Of a stretch of 26,342 bases of DNA, positions 1 to 7,225 are shown piece by piece; within the stretch, counting starts at the first letter, position 1, and each line of letters begins with the position of its first letter. This DNA is from Flavobacteriales bacterium (lineage in GTDB: Bacteria; Bacteroidota; Bacteroidia; Flavobacteriales; BACL11). Location of the stretch: assembly GCA_018675825.1 (NCBI GenBank), contig JABGXK010000130.1, positions 1 through 26,342 on the forward strand, in the 5' to 3' direction. The position numbers and the translations under genes are program-made. The notes beneath the pieces are model-generated. The model saw only the letters and a list, made by a program, of their open reading frames with translations. It was not told where the DNA came from and searched no databases.

Positions 1-558
1 AATAAAAATTAGTGTAGAAAGAAAAATTAAGATAGAAATAGGGTCTTTAAATACCATCTCTAATGCCCCCATAATTGACCATTCAATCTCAACCAAGTCA
101 GTCGTCATTCTTGCTGTTAGATCGCCTCTTCTTTTTGAGCCAATAAATGAAAGAGGTAAAGACATTATTTTTCTCTGAAGATCTATTCTAATATCATGAA
201 TTATTCCATTACGAATAGGAGTTAAAAAGAATAATGCTTGATATCTAAAGAGATTTTTTAGAAAAAACATGATTAAAACTAAAATACAGATGAACATTAA
301 AGCTTCTATTTTACCATTACTTTCAACTGTTTTTGTAATAAAAGAATAAAAATGCTCTTTTATAGAACTTGCATTAAATGTGAGTTGTGTAGATTGATAA
401 ACTTTTTCTTGAGTTCCAAATAATATTCCTAAAAATGGAATAACCATTGTTAGTGAAAACAAAGAGAAGAGAACACTAAGTATATTTGAAGTTATATTTA
501 AAAGAACATAAGAACTATAAGGTTTTATGTATCTTAATATTTTTAGAAAATAACGCAT
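1..558 (-). CDS. ABC exporter (MsbA-like), N-terminal part, truncated by window edge
   Basis: I translated this leftward frame directly. It opens with ATG at 558 (MRYFLKILRYIKPY) and stays open to the window edge, giving 186 residues without a stop. A hydrophobic segment lies at about residues 13-46 and a second at about 88-113. They are followed by an intracellular-loop sequence typical of type I ABC exporters (IRNGIIHDIRIDLQRKI, then SLPLSFIGSKRRGDLTARM). The nucleotide-binding domain would lie left of the window and is not seen. The family exports lipids, drugs or peptides as dimers in the inner membrane, and Bacteroidota homologues are usually annotated as ABC transporter ATP-binding/permease proteins. 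Substrate cannot be told. It diverges from rbfA, with a TAnnTTTG element only four bases before the start codon. The family call is firm and the MsbA comparison is loose. Confidence 0.85.
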   Translation of the reverse strand, partial: MRYFLKILRYIKPYSSYVLLNITSNILSVLFSLFSLTMVIPFLGILFGTQEKVYQSTQLTFNASSIKEHFYSFITKTVESNGKIEALMFICILVLIMFFLKNLFRYQALFFLTPIRNGIIHDIRIDLQRKIMSLPLSFIGSKRRGDLTARMTTDLVEIEWSIMGALEMVFKDPISILIFLSTLIFI

Positions 559-562
559 AATG

Positions 563-570
563 CAAAGATA
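563..570 (-). promoter_or_regulatory. TAnnTTTG -7 element before ABC exporter gene
   Basis: The minus strand reads TATCTTTG, matching the Bacteroidota sigma-ABfr -7 consensus TAnnTTTG. Only four bases separate it from the ATG at 558, so transcription would start at or next to the start codon (leaderless or nearly so). No clear -33 TTG was found. Confidence 0.5.
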
Positions 571-583
571 TGAAAGGATTGTT

Positions 584-591
584 TACTTTTG
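584..591 (+). promoter_or_regulatory. TAnnTTTG -7 element before rbfA
   Basis: TACTTTTG matches the Bacteroidota -7 consensus and ends seven bases before the rbfA ATG at 599. It faces away from the leftward element at 563-570, so this 40-base gap looks like a compact divergent promoter. A -33 TTG at the right distance is not obvious. Confidence 0.5.
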
Positions 592-598
592 CTAACAT

Positions 599-937
599 AT
601 GGAATCAACAAGACAAAAAAAAGTTGCACGTTTAGTTTTAAAGGAATTATCTCAGATTTTTAATAAGGAGTCAAACAATATTTTAGGACGAATCATGATC
701 AGTGTAACTGCAGTAAGAATTTCTCCAGATTTAGCATATGCCAATGTGTATTTAAGTATTTTTCCTGTAAAAGACCCAATTGATGCTCTTAATAAAATTA
801 AAAAGCAAAGTTCTTTAGTAAGAAAGAAACTTGGAATTATTGTAAGAAATCAACTTAGAATAGTTCCAGAATTAAATTTTTTTATTGATGATTCTGCTGA
901 CTACGCAGAAGAGATAAATCTTTTATTAAAAAAATAG
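599..937 (+). CDS. rbfA: 30S ribosome-binding factor A
   Basis: At 112 residues this has the usual RbfA length. The N-terminus ESTRQKKVARLVLKELSQIF and the KH-like core (ISVTAVRISPDLAYANVYLSIF, then RIVPELNFFIDDSADYAEEI) are the family hallmarks. RbfA binds the 30S subunit near helix 1 of 16S rRNA, helps the late maturation of 16S, and is important for growth in the cold. The next gene, the LolC/E-type permease, starts six bases downstream, so the two are probably cotranscribed, an arrangement I recognise from other Bacteroidota. The start is supported by the homologous N-terminus and by the -7 element just upstream. Confidence 0.95.
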   Translation: MESTRQKKVARLVLKELSQIFNKESNNILGRIMISVTAVRISPDLAYANVYLSIFPVKDPIDALNKIKKQSSLVRKKLGIIVRNQLRIVPELNFFIDDSADYAEEINLLLKK

Positions 938-943
938 AAGTAG

Positions 944-2458
944 ATGAATCTGCCTTTTTTTATTGCGAAACGTTATGGTGATATTAGCTTATTTTCTATA
1001 GTTTATAAGCTTGGAATTATCATTGTTATAGCGGCCTTAATACTAATCCTGTCAGTTTTTAATGAATATTCCATTATGGATATTGTTGAAAGTATATATT
1101 CTAAAGTTGGATTATCTTCCTCATTTTCGAGCTTAGATAATCCTGAAGGAGTTCTAAGTTTAAGAGAGCTATCTCTTAAGCTTTTCCGTTATTCTCTTGC
1201 CTTTTGTCTTCTATTTATTCAGGTTTTCTTTCTAGTTTCATTAATATTACTTCTTTATAAAATTATTTTTTTTGAAATAAAAAAGATAATTGAAAAAGGC
1301 TATGTTGGCTTAGTATCTATGGTCTCTCAGTTTGGAATAGCTGTTGGAACTGCTGCTTTAATATTAATCTTGTCAGTTTTTAATGGTTTTGAAGACCTTG
1401 TATTAAACATGTATAATGTTTTTGATCCTCATCTAAAAGTTACAAGTCATGAGGGTAAAAACTTTGGTCAAGATAAATGTTTAGAGATTATCACTACACA
1501 AAATGGAATCAATGTAATTTCTTCTGTTTTGGAAGAGAAAGTGTTATTAGAATATGATAATCGGCAATATATAGCAACAATTAAAGGAGTTGATCAAAAC
1601 TATAATAGATTAATAAATTTTGACTCCATCTTAGTTACAGGAAACTATATAAGTGGTTATTCAGATGATCAAGTTGCAGTTGTTGGAAGGGGCATTGCAT
1701 ATTATTTATCTATGAATATTGGTTCTGTATTTGATAAGCTTACAGTATACTTACCTAATAGAGAGGCTAATAATTTGTTAAAGATTGATGGCGCATTTAA
1801 AAGATCATCATTATTACCAGTAGGTGTTTTTGGAGTTCAACAAGAAATTGATTCAAAGTATATAGTTACACCAATTACTTTTGTTCAGAATTTAATTAAC
1901 AAAAGTAATACCGTCTCAGCATTTGAAATTAAACTAGATGATACAGCAGACATGTTTAAGATTCAAAGATCTTTAAGTAATAAATTGGGAAAAAATTACA
2001 TCGTTACTAATAGATTTGAACAACAAGAGTTTTTATATAAAATTCTCAGTACAGAAAAATTAGTTGTTTTCTTAATATTACTTTTTATCATTATTATCTC
2101 ATCATTTAATATACTTGGTTCTTTAACTATTCTAATTATTGATAAAAAAAATGATATTAGAAGTTTAGTTAACTTAGGTCTTAGCAACAATGAACTTAAA
2201 AATATTTTCTTTTATAAAAGCATTTTAGGAGTTTTTTCAGGAAGTTTAATAGGCCTTCTTATTGGTTCTTTTATAGCTTTTTTACAACAAAAATTTGGAT
2301 TTATAACAATGGGAGAGGGTAGTTTTGTTATTGATTCTTATCCAGTAATTATTTTATTTAAAGATATGATGACTGTTGAGCTAGTAGTTATATTGATTGG
2401 TTTATTAGCATCATGGTTGCCTTCCAGAATCATTATAAATAAATATTTAAGTAACTAG
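944..2458 (+). CDS. LolC/LolE-type FtsX-family permease with duplicated N-terminal segment
   Basis: This is an inner-membrane permease of the MacB/FtsX fold, the kind that works with LolD to release lipoproteins toward the outer membrane. The C-terminal half has the standard three-helix FtsX domain (hydrophobic stretches near residues 372-399, 422-449 and 477-493), and the middle forms a periplasmic domain. The protein is 504 residues, whereas Bacteroidota homologues are usually about 400. The extra length is at the N-terminus. The family's opening MNLPFFIAKRY is at residues 1-11, but the canonical first helix GIAVGTAALILILSVFN comes only at 131-147, and a diverged copy, GIIIVIAALILILSVFN, sits at 24-40. 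Between them is another hydrophobic stretch at about 84-110. The reading frame is intact. The stop overlaps the convergent dusB stop by four bases. The family is sure; the exact Lol role is inferred. Confidence 0.88.
   Translation: MNLPFFIAKRYGDISLFSIVYKLGIIIVIAALILILSVFNEYSIMDIVESIYSKVGLSSSFSSLDNPEGVLSLRELSLKLFRYSLAFCLLFIQVFFLVSLILLLYKIIFFEIKKIIEKGYVGLVSMVSQFGIAVGTAALILILSVFNGFEDLVLNMYNVFDPHLKVTSHEGKNFGQDKCLEIITTQNGINVISSVLEEKVLLEYDNRQYIATIKGVDQNYNRLINFDSILVTGNYISGYSDDQVAVVGRGIAYYLSMNIGSVFDKLTVYLPNREANNLLKIDGAFKRSSLLPVGVFGVQQEIDSKYIVTPITFVQNLINKSNTVSAFEIKLDDTADMFKIQRSLSNKLGKNYIVTNRFEQQEFLYKILSTEKLVVFLILLFIIIISSFNILGSLTILIIDKKNDIRSLVNLGLSNNELKNIFFYKSILGVFSGSLIGLLIGSFIAFLQQKFGFITMGEGSFVIDSYPVIILFKDMMTVELVVILIGLLASWLPSRIIINKYLSN
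1013..1063 (+). repeat. Diverged direct repeat, copy 1 (lolE-like gene)
   Basis: These 51 bases align without gaps to 1334-1384, in the same frame and 321 bases apart, with 38 of 51 positions identical by my count. The last 15 bases (GTCAGTTTTTAAT and the two before them) match exactly apart from none inserted. It encodes the first of two similar transmembrane helices in the permease. Confidence 0.8.
1334..1384 (+). repeat. Diverged direct repeat, copy 2 (lolE-like gene)
   Basis: This is the partner of 1013-1063. It encodes the canonical first transmembrane helix of the family (GIAVGTAALILILSVFN), so this copy is probably the ancestral one. Confidence 0.8.
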
Positions 2459-3441
2459 TATTTGATAAACTTTTCTTGTACTTCTTTTAGAATTTTTAAA
2501 ACCTCATCCTCTGAACTTGAGGTAACCATTCTTGTTCTATATTCTTTAAAGTTTGGTATAGCTTTAAAGTAACTACTATAATGTCTTTTCATCTCAGCAA
2601 TACCTACTCTTTCACCTTTCCAGGTAATGGAATGTTTAAGGTGTTGTTTACATACTCTTACTCTTTCCTGAATATTAGGTTTTTCTAAAAATGTATTTGT
2701 CTTAAGGAAGTGTTTAATTTCATTAAAAATCCAAGGGTAGCCAATTGCCCCTCTACCAATCATTACTCCATCTACACCATATCTATCTCTTACTTGTTTT
2801 ACTTTTTCAGGAGTATCAACATCTCCATTTCCAAATACTGGTATTCTCATCTTAGGGTTATTCTTTACTTCACCAATTAGCGTCCAATCTGCTTCTCCCT
2901 TATACATTTGTTTTCTTGTTCTACCATGAATTGAGATTGCTTGAATCCCAACATCTTGTAATCTCTCAGCTACCTCAACTATATATTTAGAATCTTCATC
3001 CCAACCTAATCTTGTTTTTACTGTTACAGGTATTTTTGTTGATTGTACGATTTCTTTAGTCATAGTAATCATTTTTGGAATATCTTTTAGAATTCCAGCT
3101 CCAGCTCCTTTATTTGCAACTTTTTTGACTGGACATCCATAATTGATATCAATAAATTCTGGGTTTTCTCTAGCACATATTTCAGTTGCTTGACGCATTG
3201 AGGAAATTTCATTTCCAAATATTTGAATTCCAATAGGTCTTTCAAAATCATAGATGTCCAGTTTCTGTGTACTTTTTAATGCATCTCTAATTAAACCTTC
3301 GGAAGAAATAAACTCAGTATACATTACGTCAGCACCATTTTCCTTACAAAGAGCTCTAAATGGCGGGTCGCTAACATCTTCCATTGGAGCTAATAGGAGG
3401 GGGAATTCTCCTATATCAATATTTCCTATCTTTACACCCAT
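2455..3441 (-). CDS. dusB: tRNA-dihydrouridine synthase, DusB type
   Basis: This 328-residue FMN enzyme reduces uridines in the tRNA D-loop to dihydrouridine with NADPH. The TIM-barrel Dus core is complete: PLLLAPMEDVSDPPFR near residues 14-29, the catalytic cysteine C103 in DINYGCPVKKVANKGAGAG, the flavin-phosphate loop IPVFGNGDVD near 200-209, and MIGRGAIGYPWIF near 227-239. The bacterial DusB-type signature fits both length and motifs. The ATG at 3441 places the first motif at the usual distance. It is transcribed toward the lolE-like gene, with overlapping stop codons (CTAG at 2455-2458), and away from the CPBP protease gene. I saw no clear promoter element upstream. Confidence 0.93.
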   Translation of the reverse strand: MGVKIGNIDIGEFPLLLAPMEDVSDPPFRALCKENGADVMYTEFISSEGLIRDALKSTQKLDIYDFERPIGIQIFGNEISSMRQATEICARENPEFIDINYGCPVKKVANKGAGAGILKDIPKMITMTKEIVQSTKIPVTVKTRLGWDEDSKYIVEVAERLQDVGIQAISIHGRTRKQMYKGEADWTLIGEVKNNPKMRIPVFGNGDVDTPEKVKQVRDRYGVDGVMIGRGAIGYPWIFNEIKHFLKTNTFLEKPNIQERVRVCKQHLKHSITWKGERVGIAEMKRHYSSYFKAIPNFKEYRTRMVTSSSEDEVLKILKEVQEKFIKY

Positions 3442-3463
3442 AATATCTGCTAAAATAATAATA

Positions 3464-4366
3464 TTGACTTTAAAGGGCTATTTTTCAAATACACATCTAT
3501 TATCAAAATTTTTCTTATTATTTGGTTTGATTATTATTTCTTATATAATTCATACTTTACTTGCCATTTTTACCGTTTATTTATCATTTGAAGATGGAGT
3601 TAATCTTTGCTTTCCTCCATATGATCTTTCTTCAGTTGTATCTGTTAATGTTGCAAAGATCATACAGTTTTTAGGATCAATTGGATTTTTCATAACACCA
3701 ATACTGATATATGGATATTTAGTGAATTTTGAGTTTAATTTTAAAAAATCAATTAGTAGACAATCAATATTAATTGTTTTGGTAATCATGGTTTTAATTA
3801 CCCCACTAGTATCATTTTTATTAGAGTGGAATATGGCAATTAATGTTCCTGATTGGATATCAGAATATGACAAGAAATCTGATGATATAGTTTTAGCATT
3901 TTTGAAAATGAATAATTACTGGGATTTAGTATTTAATATAATAATTTTGGCAATTATACCAGCTATTGGTGAAGAGCTTTTATTTAGGGGTTTATTACAA
4001 CAATCTTTAATTAAAAAGATAGGTGATATTCATATTGCAATTTTTATTACAGCTTTGATTTTTAGTGCTTTTCATCTACATTTTAGTGGACTATTTCCTA
4101 GAATTTTATTAGGACTAGTTTTGGGATACCTTTTTTATTGGAGTAAATCTTTATGGATACCTATTATTGCTCATTTTTTAAATAATGCAATGTTTGTTGT
4201 TGTATCATATCCAAATTTTAAATCTTTTAATTTTATTCAAAATGATCAACATTTAGATTCATCCATTGTTAATGATACTAGCATTTATCTTGCTTTTTTT
4301 AGTTTTATATCCGTTATGTTATTAATGTTTCTTTTTTATAAAAATTCAAGAATAAAAAAAGATTAA
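3464..4366 (+). CDS. CPBP-family intramembrane metalloprotease
   Basis: This multi-pass inner-membrane protein belongs to the CPBP/Abi family (Rce1-like glutamic intramembrane proteases). With the start chosen here it has 300 residues. Motif 1 is EELLFRG (E170, E171, R175), motif 2 has H204 in SAFHLHF, and motif 3 is H237 with N240/N241 in IAHFLNNA, so the catalytic set is intact. There is no ATG near the N-terminus. The frame stays open far upstream, but that part lies antisense to dusB and looks like non-coding translation. I therefore chose TTG at 3464, which gives MTLKGYFSNTHLLSKF, an N-terminus normal for this family. The natural substrate is unknown. The stop codon lies inside the palindromic terminator. 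Confidence 0.85.
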   Translation: MTLKGYFSNTHLLSKFFLLFGLIIISYIIHTLLAIFTVYLSFEDGVNLCFPPYDLSSVVSVNVAKIIQFLGSIGFFITPILIYGYLVNFEFNFKKSISRQSILIVLVIMVLITPLVSFLLEWNMAINVPDWISEYDKKSDDIVLAFLKMNNYWDLVFNIIILAIIPAIGEELLFRGLLQQSLIKKIGDIHIAIFITALIFSAFHLHFSGLFPRILLGLVLGYLFYWSKSLWIPIIAHFLNNAMFVVVSYPNFKSFNFIQNDQHLDSSIVNDTSIYLAFFSFISVMLLMFLFYKNSRIKKD

Positions 4367-4386
4367 CAAATTTGTTAATCTTTTTT
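4355..4386. terminator. Perfect palindromic bidirectional terminator
   Basis: GATTAACAAATTTGTTAATC at 4361-4380 is a perfect inverted repeat flanked by A6 on the left and T6 on the right, so all 32 bases form one palindrome. It can act as an intrinsic terminator on either strand, and it sits between the convergent CPBP gene and exbD. The CPBP stop codon TAA (4364-4366) is within the stem. Confidence 0.8.
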
Positions 4387-4407
4387 ACTAGTTATATTTT
4401 ATTGATT

Positions 4408-4875
4408 TTAGTATTCTCCTTTTATTGTAGAATAATTAATTTTTAATGCGTTAGCTTTTCTTAATTCTTGTTTAACGTCAGTTATAATTCCCATTTTTAC
4501 AGTCTCATCAGCTTTAATTGAAGTAGTCATATAAGGAACTTCTTTTTCATCCTTAGCTTCTCTTTCTGTTGCAATGAACTCTTGAATTTCACCTACATTT
4601 GCAAATGCATCATTTAATTGTATTCTAGAAGCAGTTCCATATGAAGCTTGCATTCTCTTAACAGGCGATCCAATATAAATATAGCTAACTAGAGATTTTT
4701 TTTCCAATTTCTTAATTTCAGTTGCCTTAGGAGTTTGTATTGATACAAATAGTGTAGTTTCTCTCATGACTGTGGTAACCATAAAAAAGAATAAAAGCAT
4801 AAAAACAATATCTGGCAAAGATGCTGTAGATATGGCAGGCATACCTTTTCCTCCGTCTTTTTTAAATTTACTCAT
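4408..4875 (-). CDS. ExbD/TolR-family transport protein (second ExbD)
   Basis: This 155-residue protein has a short cytoplasmic N-terminus, a single transmembrane helix at about residues 21-37 and a periplasmic domain. The essential helix aspartate of ExbD/TolR is present as D22 in LPDIVFML. With the upstream ExbB-like subunit it should form a proton-driven motor that energises outer-membrane processes such as TonB-dependent uptake. It is the last gene of a four-gene operon, and its ATG overlaps the preceding stop as TAATG at 4873-4877, which suggests translational coupling. Its partner is the neighbouring ExbD paralogue; the two share little beyond the helix and probably form a hetero-oligomer (inference). 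Confidence 0.9.
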   Translation of the reverse strand: MSKFKKDGGKGMPAISTASLPDIVFMLLFFFMVTTVMRETTLFVSIQTPKATEIKKLEKKSLVSYIYIGSPVKRMQASYGTASRIQLNDAFANVGEIQEFIATEREAKDEKEVPYMTTSIKADETVKMGIITDVKQELRKANALKINYSTIKGEY

Positions 4876-5426
4876 TATGAATTTCCTCCGATATTTTTTG
4901 GTTCAGCCTCAGATATTTTCTGTGGGTACATTGTTCTAATTTCTTTTTTCTCTGTTTTATTTAGATCTATATATCTTTCTCCAAACATATTAAGAGCTGA
5001 GTTGTTTCTTAATTCATTATATGCTGCGGCTAATTCATTTTGCACTCTTATATACATCTTGTATGAAGTTCCTCTATCATTTTGTAAGGAGATTATAGCT
5101 TTTTCAGGGTTTTCAGAAAGATTTTCTCTTACCCCATTGTTGTCAATGAATTTTTTAGCGCCTTCTTTTAGTTGAGATATATCCATTAATTCTCCTTCAA
5201 CTAACAGTTGGTTACTAGAGTTAATAAGAACAACATAAATATTTCTTGCGTTTATTTGAGAATCATCTTCTGGCTGATCTTCATCAGGCATTGGCGGAAG
5301 CTTTCTAGCTATACCAGTATCTATATCCATAGTTGTAGTAACAAGAAAGAAGATTAATAGCAGGAATGCAATATCTGCCATAGATCCAGCATTGATTTCT
5401 GGTAACCCTCTTCTTTTGCTAGCCAT
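4875..5426 (-). CDS. ExbD/TolR-family transport protein (first ExbD)
   Basis: This 183-residue ExbD family member has the sequence LPEINAGSMADIAFLLLIFF at its N-terminus. D18 is the conserved membrane aspartate and the helix spans about residues 17-32. After the helix comes an acidic, proline-containing linker (KLPPMPDEDQPEDD) and then the periplasmic domain. It overlaps both neighbours by one base in TAATG arrangements. Tandem exbD genes of unequal length behind an exbB and a small membrane protein are a common Bacteroidota layout. The motor role follows from family knowledge; the process it powers cannot be read from the sequence. Confidence 0.92.
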   Translation of the reverse strand: MASKRRGLPEINAGSMADIAFLLLIFFLVTTTMDIDTGIARKLPPMPDEDQPEDDSQINARNIYVVLINSSNQLLVEGELMDISQLKEGAKKFIDNNGVRENLSENPEKAIISLQNDRGTSYKMYIRVQNELAAAYNELRNNSALNMFGERYIDLNKTEKKEIRTMYPQKISEAEPKNIGGNS

Positions 5427-5773
5427 TATTTGCTTAATACTTTTGAGATTTCAGCATATATTACAGAACCTATAGCTGCTGCTGCTAATATGTAAAACAT
5501 AATTATTCCCATACCAACAGCTACTACTTGCTTCACGCTCATTTTGTATTTTAAAGATTCAGCAAGTGTTTCCTCATAAACATCATAATGCAATTTTCTA
5601 GATATGAAATATGATGCAACACCTATAACTATTACTGCTAAAATTTGAAAAAGAGTTTTTTTGGCATTTTTAGGGTTAGAAATCATGTTTATAATAGCAT
5701 ATACAAGTATAATTATGATAGCAACACCTAACATAGCCCAGAAAAGATAAATTCCTACATCAATTATATCCAT
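5426..5773 (-). CDS. Small three-helix membrane protein of the exbB-exbD operon
   Basis: This 115-residue protein has three predicted transmembrane stretches, at about residues 10-28, 40-58 and 84-109, with basic loops between them. I do not recognise a named domain. Its place between exbB and exbD is typical of Bacteroidota operons of this kind. It starts two bases after the exbB-like gene ends and overlaps the next start by one base, so it is surely cotranslated. A role as an accessory part or stabiliser of the proton-driven complex is inference from position only. Confidence 0.85.
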   Translation of the reverse strand: MDIIDVGIYLFWAMLGVAIIIILVYAIINMISNPKNAKKTLFQILAVIVIGVASYFISRKLHYDVYEETLAESLKYKMSVKQVVAVGMGIIMFYILAAAAIGSVIYAEISKVLSK

Positions 5774-5775
5774 AT

Positions 5776-6570
5776 TTATTTGTTTTTAACTAGTAAGTCA
5801 ATTAATGCGATAGATGCATCTTCCATTGAATTGGTAATTGAATCAATTTTAGCAATTAAGTAATTATAAAAAACTTGAAGGATCATAGCTACTATTAATC
5901 CAAAAACCGTTGTTAATAATGCAACCTTAATACCACCAGCTACAAGTGATGGAGAAATATCTCCTGCTGCCTCAATAGCATCAAATGCTCCGATCATACC
6001 AATTACAGTACCCATAAATCCTAGCATTGGAGCTAGAGCAATAAATAATGAAATCCATGATAATCCTTTTTCTAATAAACCCATTTGAACGCTTCCATAT
6101 GAAATAATAGATTTCTCAACCATATCTATTCCTTCGTTTGATCTATCTAATCCCTGATAAAATATTGATGCTACAGGTCCCTTTGTATTCCTACATACTT
6201 CTTTTGCAGCATCTACTCCGCCATTTTGCATAGCATTTTCTACATTAAGTAGTAGTTTATCTGTATTTGTAGTTGCAAGATTTAGATATATGATTCTTTC
6301 AATACATAGGGCTAATCCTAAAATTAAACAAATAAGAACAATACCCATAAATCCAGGGCCTCCTTGAATAAATTTTTCTTTAATAATTTGATGGAATGAT
6401 TGAGACTCAGTTTGAGTGTCTTCATTTGTAGCATAGTTATCTAAACTTTTAATCGACTCAACTGTATCTACGCTTGATGTATCTAATATACTGTCTGATT
6501 GGGCATTAGTAGTATAGTTTCCTATAAATAATAAGCTAAATAAAGTAATTAGTAAAATTATATTTTTCAT
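5776..6570 (-). CDS. MotA/TolQ/ExbB-type proton channel protein
   Basis: This 264-residue protein opens with a signal-peptide-like segment (residues 1-23, ending TTNAQS) and a Ser/Thr/Asp-rich linker, then a first helix at about 73-92. The two conserved core helices lie at about 168-192 and 209-233. The conserved loop and helix sequence IALAPMLGFMGTVIGMIGAFDAI, followed by a GGIKVALLTTVFGL helix, is diagnostic of the family. It forms the pentameric channel around the ExbD dimer in the inner membrane. It is first in a four-gene operon with a -7 element 27 bases upstream. The extra N-terminal signal-like extension is usual for Bacteroidota members. Confidence 0.92.
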   Translation of the reverse strand: MKNIILLITLFSLLFIGNYTTNAQSDSILDTSSVDTVESIKSLDNYATNEDTQTESQSFHQIIKEKFIQGGPGFMGIVLICLILGLALCIERIIYLNLATTNTDKLLLNVENAMQNGGVDAAKEVCRNTKGPVASIFYQGLDRSNEGIDMVEKSIISYGSVQMGLLEKGLSWISLFIALAPMLGFMGTVIGMIGAFDAIEAAGDISPSLVAGGIKVALLTTVFGLIVAMILQVFYNYLIAKIDSITNSMEDASIALIDLLVKNK

Positions 6571-6597
6571 TTTCTTTTTTGTTTAATTTAAGATCCG

Positions 6598-6605
6598 CAA
6601 ATTTA
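6598..6605 (-). promoter_or_regulatory. TAnnTTTG -7 element before exbB operon
   Basis: The minus strand reads TAAATTTG, 27 bases before the ATG at 6570. It fits a short leader transcript for the four-gene exbB-exbD operon. No good -33 element was seen. Confidence 0.45.
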
Positions 6606-6613
6606 TAAAAATA

Positions 6614-7213
6614 TTATAAAGCTTCTAAATATAGCTTGTTAACTTTTCTCCAATTAATTACATTAAAGAATGAATTAATATAGTCAGGCCGTTTGTTTTG
6701 ATAATTTAGATAGTAAGCATGCTCCCATACATCAAGACACAGAATAGGTTTTCCGCCACAACCTTCTTGCATTAATGGGTTGTCTTGGTTGGCTGTTGAA
6801 CAAATCGACAATTCTCCATTATTAACACATAGCCATGCCCATCCAGATCCAAATCTAGTTGCAGCAGCTTTTGAAAATTCAGCTTTAAATTTCTCAAAAT
6901 CACCATATTTTCTTACAATAGCACTTCCAACTTCATTCGTTGGTTCTCCACCACCATTTGGAGTCATAATCTGCCAAAAAAGTTGGTGATTATAAAACCC
7001 ACCACCATTATTTCTAACTGCCCCACTAAGTCCTTCCGATTTACATATCTCTTCAATAGTTTTACCTTCGAGTTCTGTTCCTTCTATAGCGTTATTTAGA
7101 TTGTTTGTATATCCATTATGATGCTTTGAATGGTGGATTTCCATAGTTTTTGCATCAATATTTGGTTCTAACGCATTATATGCATATTCTAGTTCTGGTA
7201 ATTCGAATTTCAT
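6614..7213 (-). CDS. Superoxide dismutase, Mn/Fe family
   Basis: This 199-residue, full-length enzyme converts superoxide to oxygen and hydrogen peroxide. All four metal ligands are visible: H27 in MEIHHSKHHNGY, H76 in GGFYNHQLFW, and D161 and H165 in LDVWEHAYYLNY. The outer-sphere glutamine is Q143 in STANQDNP, a position more usual in manganese or cambialistic enzymes than in classic iron enzymes, so metal choice is uncertain. There is no signal peptide, so it is cytoplasmic. It starts 12 bases after the flavin-reductase-like gene, with no promoter element between them. It is therefore probably the last gene of the homogentisate-side operon. Confidence 0.95.
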   Translation of the reverse strand: MKFELPELEYAYNALEPNIDAKTMEIHHSKHHNGYTNNLNNAIEGTELEGKTIEEICKSEGLSGAVRNNGGGFYNHQLFWQIMTPNGGGEPTNEVGSAIVRKYGDFEKFKAEFSKAAATRFGSGWAWLCVNNGELSICSTANQDNPLMQEGCGGKPILCLDVWEHAYYLNYQNKRPDYINSFFNVINWRKVNKLYLEAL

Positions 7214-7225
7214 GATATTTTTTTA

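Noticed and set aside
3254..3463. Upstream open extension of the CPBP protease frame
   Set aside because: It lies antisense to the conserved N-terminus of dusB, has no membrane-protein or family character, and a start at TTG 3464 gives a normal N-terminus.
3577..3873. Leftward open frame inside the CPBP gene
   Set aside because: It is a shadow of a gene with intact catalytic motifs on the other strand and has no family resemblance or promoter.
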